Below are positions 1 to 6,170 of a stretch of 7,246 bases of DNA, piece by piece. Within the stretch, counting starts at the first letter, position 1. The number at the start of each line of letters is the position of its first letter. The DNA comes from an uncultured Christensenella sp. (GTDB lineage: Bacteria; Bacillota; Clostridia; Christensenellales; Borkfalkiaceae). The DNA lies in assembly GCA_905212395.1 (NCBI GenBank), contig CAJMEI010000056.1:1-7246 (forward strand), in the 5' to 3' direction. The position numbers and the translations under genes were made by a program. The notes under the pieces were generated by a model that ran no database searches, had not been told where the DNA came from, and saw only the letters and a list, made by a program, of their open reading frames with translations.

Positions 1-7
1 AAGATAA

Positions 8-1390
8 TTACTTGTTTTTTAAATATTCGTGAATAGATTTTGCGCCTAATTTTCCTGCGCCCATAGCTAGTATTACCGTAGCCGCGCCCGTAACGGCGTC
101 TCCGCCGGCGTAAATTCCTTTTACGGAAGTAGCTCCGTTTTCGTCAACTTCTATAACGCCTCTATCGGTATACTTTAAGTTTTCGGTAGTGTTTTTAATT
201 AACGGATTAGGAGAAGTTCCAAGCGCCATTATAACGCAATCTGCTTCTATGTCGAATTCACTATCCTTAATTACTACGGGTTTAGCTCTACCCGACGCGT
301 CGGGTTCGCCAAGTTCCATTTTTATACAAGTTACGCTTTTTACCCAACCGTTTTCGCCGTTTATGGCAACGGGGTTAGTAAGTAAGGCAAAATTTATACC
401 TTCTTCTTTTGCGTGCAATACTTCTTCTCTTCTTGCGGGAAGTTCTTTTTCGGTTCTTCTATAAACTATCGTTACGTCCGCGCCTAATCTTTTAGCGCAA
501 CGAGCCGAATCCATAGCGACGTTTCCACCGCCTACCACGATAGTCTTTTTAGCCCTGTAAACGGGAGTAACGCTGTCTTTTTTATAAGCCCCCATTAAAT
601 TTATTCTAGTTAAAAATTCGTTTGCGGAATAAACTCCGTTTAAATCTTCGCCCGCGATATTCATAAATCTAGGCAAGCCTGCGCCTGTTCCTATAAAAAC
701 AGCGTCGTAGCCGTATTCATCTTTTAATTCGGTAACGGATATGGTTTTACCTATTACGCAGTCGGTAACGAAATTTACTCCCGATTTTTTAAGATTTTCT
801 ACTTCTTGTCTTACGATAGCTTTTGGCAAACGGAATTCGGGAATACCGCTCATTAAAACTCCGCCTTCAACGTGTAAAGCTTCGTAAACGGTAACGTCGT
901 AACCCAAAACGGCAAGCCTGCCCGCGCACGTTAAAGACGCAGGACCCGAACCTATAATTGCTACTTTTTTCCCGTTTTTTTCTACTGTCGAAACTTCACG
1001 CGAGCCGTTTTTTGCGTGATAGTCGGCAACAAACCTTTCTAATCTTCCTATACCTACGCTTTCGCCTTTAATGCCCCTTACGCATTTTCCTTCGCACTGG
1101 GTTTCTTGCGGACAAACTCTTCCGCAAACGGCGGGAAGGTCGCTATCTTCTTTTATTATTTGATAAGCCTTTTCAAAATCTCTTTCCGCAACGCATTTAA
1201 TAAATTCGGGGATTCTTATTCTTACGGGACAACCGCTTACGCAAGGAGTGTTTTTACAATTTAAACATCTTTGAGCTTCGCTTACGGCTTGTTCTTCGCT
1301 ATACCCGAGAGCAACTTCTTTAAAGTTTTTATTACGAACGTCGGGTTCTTGTTCGGGCATTTTATTTTTTACGTTAGAAGTGTTAATCAT
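8..1390 (-). CDS. nfnB: NADH-dependent reduced ferredoxin:NADP+ oxidoreductase, subunit B (NfnB; GltD-like)
   Basis: Large subunit of the Nfn complex; it carries the bifurcating FAD, binds NADPH and passes electrons to ferredoxin through iron-sulfur clusters. At 460 residues it is of normal length and complete. The N-terminal cluster domain has CLNCKNTPCVSGCP (Cys42, 45, 50, 54) and CGRVCPQETQCEGKC (Cys89, 93, 99, 103). By comparison with dihydropyrimidine dehydrogenase, one [4Fe-4S] cluster should use Cys42/45/50/103 and the other Cys54/93/99 plus a non-cysteine ligand, for which Glu118 in GRLERF fits. The FAD loop is IIGSGPASLTCAG at 145–157, the NADPH loop VVGGGNVAMDSAR at 285–297, and the closing FAD motif YAGGDAVTGAATV at 427–439. 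AAAGGGGG inside the end of nfnA, 6 nt before the ATG, sets the start and implies coupled translation. GltD-like proteins also serve glutamate synthase, but pairing with nfnA and the absence of gltB here favour Nfn. Confidence 0.93.
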   Translation of the reverse strand: MINTSNVKNKMPEQEPDVRNKNFKEVALGYSEEQAVSEAQRCLNCKNTPCVSGCPVRIRIPEFIKCVAERDFEKAYQIIKEDSDLPAVCGRVCPQETQCEGKCVRGIKGESVGIGRLERFVADYHAKNGSREVSTVEKNGKKVAIIGSGPASLTCAGRLAVLGYDVTVYEALHVEGGVLMSGIPEFRLPKAIVRQEVENLKKSGVNFVTDCVIGKTISVTELKDEYGYDAVFIGTGAGLPRFMNIAGEDLNGVYSANEFLTRINLMGAYKKDSVTPVYRAKKTIVVGGGNVAMDSARCAKRLGADVTIVYRRTEKELPARREEVLHAKEEGINFALLTNPVAINGENGWVKSVTCIKMELGEPDASGRAKPVVIKDSEFDIEADCVIMALGTSPNPLIKNTTENLKYTDRGVIEVDENGATSVKGIYAGGDAVTGAATVILAMGAGKLGAKSIHEYLKNK

Positions 1391-2228
1391 TTTTCGCCCC
1401 CTTTAATAAATTACAAACGTGAGCGTCGTTTTCTCTTTCGTAGTTAAAATACGTTCTGGAACGCGCTATCGCTTCGTCAAAATCTATTTGATGACCGTCG
1501 AATTCAGGACCGTCTACGCAAGCAAATTTCATTTTACCGCCTACGGACAATCTACAACCGCCACACATTCCCGTTCCGTCAATCATAATGGGATTCATAC
1601 TCGCAACGGTTTTAATTCCGTACTCTTTAGTTAGCTTACATACGAATTTCATCATAATAAGCGGGCCGATAGTTATTACTTCGTCGTATTTTTCTCCGCT
1701 TTCTATCAAAGATTTCAAAGCGTCCGTAACTAAACCTTTTTCGCCCCAACTACCGTCATCGCTCATTCTTTTAAATACGTTGGAAGCTTTTTCGAATTCT
1801 TCTTCCAAAATAACCAAATCTTTATTTCTAAAACCGATTATAGAATGTACTTCACAGCCGTTTTTATAAAGCTCTTGAGCAACGGGTAAAGCTATCGCGC
1901 TACCTACTCCGCCACCGACTACCGCTACTTTTTTAAATCCTTCCGTTTTGGTTGCGTTTCCCAAAGGTCCTACAAAATCCGTTATATAATCGCCTTCGTT
2001 TAAAGAATTTAATAATCTGGTAGTTGCGCCTACTATTTGGAAAATTATAGTAATCGTTCCGTTTTCTCTATCGTAAGAGGCAATCGTCAAAGGAATTCTT
2101 TCGCCTTCTTCGTTTACCCTTAATATGATAAATTGCCCTGCTTTTGCCTTTTTAGCTACAAGCGGAGCGTAAATTTTCATTAAAGTAACGTTTGGATTAA
2201 GTACTTTTTTCTCCGTTATTTTAAACAT
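1383..2228 (-). CDS. nfnA: NADH-dependent reduced ferredoxin:NADP+ oxidoreductase, subunit A (NfnA)
   Basis: Small subunit of the flavin-based electron-bifurcating transhydrogenase Nfn, cytoplasmic. The complex couples oxidation of two NADPH to reduction of NAD+ and two ferredoxins, and is reversible; this subunit handles NAD(H). The 281 residues form a ferredoxin-NADP-reductase-like module. The FAD-binding strand is RIPLTIASYD at 44–53, the nucleotide-binding loop is VVGGGVGSA at 103–111, and a C-terminal [2Fe-2S] site has Cys222, Cys225 (GMCGGC) and Cys237 (KFACVDGPEFDG). The Nfn family uses an aspartate as fourth ligand; Asp217 is the likely one here. AGGAGAAG lies 5 nt before the ATG. The end overlaps nfnB by 8 bp. 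The same family has been called sulfide dehydrogenase subunit beta; the paired NfnB-type partner supports Nfn. Confidence 0.92.
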   Translation of the reverse strand: MFKITEKKVLNPNVTLMKIYAPLVAKKAKAGQFIILRVNEEGERIPLTIASYDRENGTITIIFQIVGATTRLLNSLNEGDYITDFVGPLGNATKTEGFKKVAVVGGGVGSAIALPVAQELYKNGCEVHSIIGFRNKDLVILEEEFEKASNVFKRMSDDGSWGEKGLVTDALKSLIESGEKYDEVITIGPLIMMKFVCKLTKEYGIKTVASMNPIMIDGTGMCGGCRLSVGGKMKFACVDGPEFDGHQIDFDEAIARSRTYFNYERENDAHVCNLLKGAKND

Positions 2229-2261
2229 AATTTCTTCTCCTACAATATATTAATTATTGCC

Positions 2262-2290
2262 GTTTTAATTCTGAAATAAACCGATGTCGA
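2262..2290 (-). promoter_or_regulatory. Candidate promoter for nfnAB (weak)
   Basis: Between the rpmF terminator and nfnA (about 150 bp, AT-rich, no open frame worth naming) the best spaced pair I find is TCGACA (2290–2285), 17 nt, TAAAAC (2267–2262). That is five of six matches at -35 and four of six at -10. It would give a leader of about 25 nt ending in the ribosome-binding site. An alternative pair, TTGTGT (2361–2356) with TTATAG (2337–2332), has an 18-nt spacer and a poorer -35. nfnAB needs a promoter here because a terminator precedes it, but I cannot tell which one is used. Confidence 0.33.
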
Positions 2291-2370
2291 ACGCGAATTT
2301 AATACGCAACTTTTAAGAACAAATTTTTTTTCTATAAAGTTTTATAATTTATCCGACACAATTAATTACG

Positions 2371-2408
2371 AAAATAAGGAACTATCACGCGTAACGGTAA
2401 CAGTTCCT
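2371..2408 (-). terminator. Intrinsic terminator after rpmF
   Basis: On the minus strand AGGAACTGTTAC (2408–2397) pairs with GTGATAGTTCCT (2388–2377) to form a 12-bp stem containing two G·U pairs, closed by an 8-nt loop (CGTTACGC) and followed by TATTTT. The hairpin begins 23 nt after the rpmF stop codon. It should end the pta–rpmF transcript and separate it from nfnAB. Confidence 0.85.
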
Positions 2409-2431
2409 CTTGCCTAACTTACGTTTTAAAA

Positions 2432-2629
2432 TTAGTTATTAGCTTTCTTTTCTTTAATTTCTACAACTTGTTCGCCGTCGTAATATCCGCATTTAGGACA
2501 TACTTGGTGAGAAGCTTTTAACTCTCCGCATTGAGCGCAAGTTACTAAATTTGCGCTATGAGCTTTATAGTTGCTTGCAAATCTTTTATTTCCTCTCTGT
2601 TTGGAAATCTTTCCCTTTGGAACTGCCAT
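2432..2629 (-). CDS. rpmF: 50S ribosomal protein bL32
   Basis: A small basic protein of 65 residues and a structural part of the large ribosomal subunit. The N-terminus MAVPKGKISKQRGNKRFA is typical of bL32. The zinc-ribbon form is complete: CAQCG at 31–35 and CPKCG at 44–48 supply four cysteines. Organisms often also carry a cysteine-free paralogue used under zinc shortage, but this copy is the zinc-binding type. The gene begins 28 bp after yceD, with GAGGT about 9 nt before the ATG, and is followed by a strong terminator. In many bacteria plsX and fatty-acid genes come next; here they do not. Confidence 0.97.
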   Translation of the reverse strand: MAVPKGKISKQRGNKRFASNYKAHSANLVTCAQCGELKASHQVCPKCGYYDGEQVVEIKEKKANN

Positions 2630-2657
2630 CTTTCTATACCTCTTTTTTATTTTTAAT

Positions 2658-3062
2658 TTAATCTATGGTTAAATTTTTAAACGCGTCGCAATCGTCCTTG
2701 CAATAAATTACGGTCGGTTGACTGAAAAGCACGTTGTCTTTTATCAATTCCCCTAAATCTAATCTTCCCGACTTATACGAATACTCGTCTTCCATAGGTC
2801 TTTCGCTGAAAATCTCGTCAAATTCAACTTTTACGGGCTTTTCGGTTTTTTCCAAACATCTTACGCAGTCACCTACAACCGTATAAGAAATTTCTCCGAA
2901 AACTACGACATAATCTTCTTTTAACTCGACTTCGCATTTTAAAACGGCGTTTTTGAATTCGTAATCGGGCGATAACGCCAAATTTTTATCTATTTCGAAC
3001 GGAAATTTAAATTTTTCGCTTGTTTTACCTTGTCTTTTAAGCAAATTGATATCTATAACCAT
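2658..3062 (-). CDS. yceD: DUF177 (YceD) family protein, short form
   Basis: The 134-residue protein is recognised by the start MVIDINLLKR, the cysteine pair GDCVRCL (Cys66, Cys69), the segment LDLGELIKDNVLFSQPT at 101–117, and a second pair CKDDC (Cys121, Cys125). It also lies directly before rpmF, the classic place for this family. YceD proteins have been connected with 23S rRNA accumulation or ribosome biogenesis in bacteria and plants; the biochemical activity is not settled. Family members usually continue after the second pair with a GLCPxCGxNLN-type tail and reach about 160–175 residues. Here the protein stops nine residues after Cys125, and neither other frame past that point restores the tail, so it looks like a natural short form. 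No Shine-Dalgarno precedes the ATG (TAAGCTAAT only), in keeping with the nearly leaderless transcript predicted from the promoter just upstream. Confidence 0.88.
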   Translation of the reverse strand: MVIDINLLKRQGKTSEKFKFPFEIDKNLALSPDYEFKNAVLKCEVELKEDYVVVFGEISYTVVGDCVRCLEKTEKPVKVEFDEIFSERPMEDEYSYKSGRLDLGELIKDNVLFSQPTVIYCKDDCDAFKNLTID

Positions 3063-3074
3063 ATTAGCTTATAT

Positions 3075-3103
3075 ATTTTATCTTATTTTATCTCTATTGT
3101 CAA
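3075..3103 (-). promoter_or_regulatory. Near-consensus housekeeping sigma promoter for yceD-rpmF
   Basis: On the minus strand a perfect -35 box TTGACA (3103–3098) is followed by exactly 17 nt and then the -10 box TAAAAT (3080–3075), five of six matches to TATAAT. It sits wholly within the 47-bp gap between the ydbT-like gene and yceD. Transcription should start near 3069–3068, only about 6 nt before the yceD ATG at 3062. This would allow yceD and rpmF to be expressed independently of the acetate genes. Confidence 0.82.
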
Positions 3104-3109
3104 CGATTT

Positions 3110-4480
3110 TTAAAGCTTGTTAAGTTTTTTCTTAATAATTTCGCAAACGCAATCGTCGTAAACGCCTAACGGAATACACCCGCTATATCCCGGTAAAAGC
3201 AGTTCGTAAGTCGAATAAGGTAATTTCTTTTCAAAAAACCTTTTCGTAGCCGTTATTCCCTGTATTTCGGACGCTTTTATTATATACTTATTTCTCACTA
3301 AAACCCCGCAAGAAAATAAAAGTTTGGTTTCGCCTATGCTGTAATATCTGTTCCTATAATACCCGAAAAAGTAAAATACGGGGAAAAATAAAACGAGTAT
3401 TAACGCAAAACCGTATAAAAAGCTTGCGAACGTTACTAGGGTAAGCGACAAAACCAGCGGAAATATGCAATAAAAATATGTTTTTTTAGAATTCTTTTTC
3501 CTTTCGGAATTTTCGTTTCCAAGTAGTGCGTTTTCTATTTTATCGCAATCGCTTTTAGTTAAGCAAAACGGAATACAATCGTTGTGGATACCTTCTTTGC
3601 CCGAATTTTTCCAAATAACGTACAGCGCTTCCAGCCCGAACAAAAACGAAAACAACGACCTTACTCTTTTAATTCCGACAATCGTCTTTAAATCGTAATT
3701 TATTTTTTGTCTTGAAAGCCTATAATATTCTACGGTAAAGCTATCGGTTATTCTTATCTTAAAATTTCTATACATAAAAAATTTAAAGAAAAAATAAATT
3801 GAATAGCTTATTAAAACTCCGCCTGAAATTATAAAAGAAGCCATAACGATTATTTTTTTTGCTTTTTGATAATCAAAGTTTATATTTTCATATCTTTTAG
3901 GAATTTCTTTAATAGTTCCACAAATCGCGGGGGTTAAAATTAAAAAAATCACAAAGCAGTAAAAGCACAAAACGCAAAGCTTTAAAGCAAGAGTTTTCAA
4001 CTTATAGGCGGACTTTATCTCTACTAAACCGTCTTTTTGACTTTTAAAATAGTACGGCAAACGAGAAGAAATTTGATTATAAACGGACTCGCTTATCGTC
4101 ATTTTAAACAATTCGTTTCCGTCGGTAATTTTAACTACTCTCGTATTAAAATATAAATGAGATTTAAAAATATTTATTCCGACAACCTTAGACAAATCGA
4201 ATCTTTTGTATTCTTTTTCGTTTTTATATAAAATTAAAATTTCACTGCCGTTTTCTTCTACTATATCGAAAGATTTTTTATCGTAATCTACAATAGAAAA
4301 ACATAAGCAAATAATTGCAAAGCCCGTAGAAATAAAAAGGCACGAAAGAACTTCAAGCCACGTGCTTAAAAACAGCGAATCGGACAAAGTTACCAAAATT
4401 AAAGTAGATAATACGAATGCGAAGATAAAAGCTAAAATCGTATTTTTAAATACGTTGGATTTACTGAACTTATACTTCAT
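3110..4480 (-). CDS. Multi-pass membrane protein with three PH-like (bPH2/DUF304) domains, YdbT-like
   Basis: Starting at the second in-frame ATG, which has the ribosome-binding site, the protein has 456 residues; the upstream ATG at 4498 would add six. In the 456-residue numbering I see three repeats of 'two helices then a soluble domain'. Helices lie near 14–33 and 44–64, then a domain at about 68–150; helices near 162–187 and 208–236, then a domain at 240–320; a helical pair near 336–372, then a domain at 380–456. The second domain contains SFLFGLEALYVIWKNSG and the third contains EIQGITATKRFFEKKLPYST, both typical of the bPH2/DUF304 family. This is the layout of Bacillus YdbT (about 490 residues), partner of YdbS, and the upstream gene is YdbS-like. 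Function is unknown; an envelope role is inferred. The sequence looks more AT-rich and lysine/phenylalanine-rich than its neighbours, which may reflect membrane composition or separate ancestry. Confidence 0.75.
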   Translation of the reverse strand: MKYKFSKSNVFKNTILAFIFAFVLSTLILVTLSDSLFLSTWLEVLSCLFISTGFAIICLCFSIVDYDKKSFDIVEENGSEILILYKNEKEYKRFDLSKVVGINIFKSHLYFNTRVVKITDGNELFKMTISESVYNQISSRLPYYFKSQKDGLVEIKSAYKLKTLALKLCVLCFYCFVIFLILTPAICGTIKEIPKRYENINFDYQKAKKIIVMASFIISGGVLISYSIYFFFKFFMYRNFKIRITDSFTVEYYRLSRQKINYDLKTIVGIKRVRSLFSFLFGLEALYVIWKNSGKEGIHNDCIPFCLTKSDCDKIENALLGNENSERKKNSKKTYFYCIFPLVLSLTLVTFASFLYGFALILVLFFPVFYFFGYYRNRYYSIGETKLLFSCGVLVRNKYIIKASEIQGITATKRFFEKKLPYSTYELLLPGYSGCIPLGVYDDCVCEIIKKKLNKL

Positions 4481-4946
4481 TTTCGCCTTCCTTTGCATAT
4501 AAAACTTTAGCTTTAACTTGTTCGGTCAACGCGTTTAATTCTTCAAATTTTACGTTTTTTAAAACGTATTTTTTTTCCGCCACCCTGATAATCGTTTTAC
4601 CGAGTCCGAATTTAAACAATCCTTTAACTTTTTTAGTTGTCATTTCGTCTATATCGGAAATTTTAATTGTTATACTTTTTTGATTCGGATAACCGTCCTT
4701 AATCGTAAGCGTTTTTTCATCAAGCTCGTAGCCGGACCCCACGTTTAAGAAAAATCCCCTTAAAATAAAAAAGTAAAATATAACTACGGTAGTAAAGCAA
4801 ATTAACCATATTATGAGCGTGAAAAATTGCGGAGCTTTAAAATACCAAAAAAGTAACGCCCCTTCTAATCCCGCCCATAATAAAAATCCGAATAAAACGT
4901 AGGTTAATTTTACCCTTGTAGCAGATTTTTTGCCTTTAAGGACCAT
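4470..4946 (-). CDS. Small membrane protein with bacterial PH-like (bPH2/DUF304) domain, YdbS-like
   Basis: The 158-residue protein has a basic N-terminus, two hydrophobic helices (about 15–36 and 41–65), then a soluble domain (about 72–150) that looks like the bPH2/DUF304 'membrane-flanked' domain. Support for that fold includes the segment GLFKFGLGKTIIRV at 109–122, which resembles the typical 'lfGlgtirv' strand, and a closing KFEELNALTEQV helix. Size and layout match Bacillus YdbS (about 159 residues), and the next gene matches its partner YdbT. YdbS/YdbT have been linked to tolerance of some antimicrobial peptides in Bacillus, but the molecular role is unknown and I do not assign one here. 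GAGGAGA lies 6–7 nt before the ATG. The gene starts 20 bp after ackA with no visible promoter or terminator, so it probably rides on the pta-ackA transcript. The family call is inferred from architecture and short motifs. Confidence 0.78.
   Translation of the reverse strand: MVLKGKKSATRVKLTYVLFGFLLWAGLEGALLFWYFKAPQFFTLIIWLICFTTVVIFYFFILRGFFLNVGSGYELDEKTLTIKDGYPNQKSITIKISDIDEMTTKKVKGLFKFGLGKTIIRVAEKKYVLKNVKFEELNALTEQVKAKVLYAKEGENEV
4486..4494 (-). promoter_or_regulatory. Ribosome-binding site that sets the ydbT-like start
   Basis: AAAGGAAGG lies inside the end of the ydbS-like gene. Its AAGGA core is 8 nt before the ATG at 4480. The in-frame ATG at 4498 lies upstream of this site and has only AT-rich sequence with no purine-rich anti-16S match in front of it. 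I therefore take 4480 as the real start, giving an 11-bp overlap and probable translational coupling with the ydbS-like gene. Confidence 0.7.
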
Positions 4947-4966
4947 TTTATTCTCCTCAAAAAAAA

Positions 4967-6160
4967 TTATTTTACTAATTCTTGCGTATCACGAGCTATT
5001 ACTAATTCTTCGTTAGTAGGAATTACCAAAACTTTAACGGGAGAATCGGGCATAGAAATTTCGTTTACGCCGTCGATATTTTTGGAGTTTTTAGCTAAAT
5101 CCGCTTTAACGCCTAAAAATTCTAATCCTTCCAAAATTCTTGCTCTCATAGGAGCGTCGTGTTCGCCTATGCCTGCGGTAAATACTATGCAATCTAGTCC
5201 GCCCATAGCGCAAGCGTATGCTCCGATATATTTTTTACAGCTGTACGCGAAAATTTTAAGCGCAAGTTCGGCTCTTTCGTTCCCCTTGTTAGCTTCTTCG
5301 GTTAAATCTCTGAAATCGCTGGAAACTCCGCTAACCCCGAACACTCCCGATTTTTTGTTTAGGTAAGTATCTACCGCGTCTAAATCGAAATTGTGTTTCT
5401 TGCAAAGAAATTTAACTATAGCGGGGTCTAAATCTCCGGACCTCGTACCCATAGGAACACCGCCCAAAGGCGTAAAACTCATAGACGTATCAACGCTCTT
5501 TCCGCCGTCTACCGCGGTTATGGACGAGCCGTTTCCTAAGTGCATTGTAACGATTTTTAAATCTTTAATATCTTTATTCAAATACTTGCTAGCTTCCGCC
5601 GAAACGAAACGGTGGCTCGTTCCATGGAAACCGTATCTTCTTACTTTGTAATTTTTATAGTCTTCGTAAGGAATACCGTAAACGTACGCGTAATTCGGCA
5701 TAGTCGAATGGAAAGCCGTATCGAATACCGCTACCATAGGAACGTCGGGCATAATTTCCTTACAAGCTAAAATTCCCGTAATGTTTGCGGGTTCGTGTAA
5801 AGGAGCAAGCTCCGTATTTTTTCTACAAGTAGCTATAACTTCGTCGTCGATTAAAACGGAACAGTTATAATCTTCTCCGCTATGTACTACCCTATGTCCT
5901 ACGGCGTCTATTTCTTTCATAGACTTAATCGCGCCGTATTTTTCGTCGATTAGCGTATTTAAAACTAATTCGATTGCGGTTTTATGGTCGGGCATATCTT
6001 TTTCGATAACCACGTCCTTTCCGTCGAATTTAAACTTTAAAAAAGATTTTTCAAGACCTATTCTTTCGCAACCGCCTTTTGCAATCGCTTTTTCGGTATC
6101 CATGTCTATAAGTTGATATTTAAGCGAAGAACTACCCGCGTTTATAACTAAAACTTTCAT
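4967..6160 (-). CDS. ackA: Acetate kinase
   Basis: Transfers the phosphate of acetyl phosphate to ADP, giving acetate and ATP, which is the substrate-level phosphorylation step of acetate fermentation. It acts in the cytoplasm as a member of the ASKHA fold. At 397 residues it has the usual family length. The N-terminal VINAGSSSLK carries Asn7, and RRYGFHGTSHR spans 174–184. The phosphate/adenosine loops are MHLGNGSS at 206–213, PLGGVPMGTRSGDLDP at 231–246 and FTAGIGEHD at 327–335. Counterparts of the catalytic residues known from the Methanosarcina enzyme are present: Arg90, His122, Asp147, His179, Arg240 and Glu384. The Shine-Dalgarno AAGGAGA overlaps the pta stop codon, which suggests translational coupling. 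The gene is intact and the next gene follows after only 20 bp. Confidence 0.98.
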   Translation of the reverse strand: MKVLVINAGSSSLKYQLIDMDTEKAIAKGGCERIGLEKSFLKFKFDGKDVVIEKDMPDHKTAIELVLNTLIDEKYGAIKSMKEIDAVGHRVVHSGEDYNCSVLIDDEVIATCRKNTELAPLHEPANITGILACKEIMPDVPMVAVFDTAFHSTMPNYAYVYGIPYEDYKNYKVRRYGFHGTSHRFVSAEASKYLNKDIKDLKIVTMHLGNGSSITAVDGGKSVDTSMSFTPLGGVPMGTRSGDLDPAIVKFLCKKHNFDLDAVDTYLNKKSGVFGVSGVSSDFRDLTEEANKGNERAELALKIFAYSCKKYIGAYACAMGGLDCIVFTAGIGEHDAPMRARILEGLEFLGVKADLAKNSKNIDGVNEISMPDSPVKVLVIPTNEELVIARDTQELVK

Positions 6161-6170
6161 TTTTTTCTCC

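Noticed and set aside
189..464. Plus-strand open frame of 91 codons opposite nfnB
   Set aside because: It lies wholly within a conserved gene on the other strand, the sequence is of low complexity in Ser/Leu/Phe, and no ribosome-binding site or family resemblance was seen.
1419..1869. Two overlapping plus-strand open frames opposite nfnA
   Set aside because: They are shadows of nfnA codons. They overlap each other and have no motifs or supporting signals.
2229..2370. Riboswitch or small RNA in the nfnA leader
   Set aside because: I could not find a stable set of helices or a known conserved core. The stretch is mostly AT-rich with short, unconvincing complementarities.
2630..2710. Frameshift as the cause of the short DUF177 protein
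   Set aside because: Translating the other two frames after the last cysteine pair gives no GLCPxCG-like sequence, so there is no hidden tail to restore.
5082..5651. Plus-strand open frames opposite ackA
   Set aside because: These antisense shadows come from the codon pattern of a highly conserved gene, and nothing in them is recognisable.
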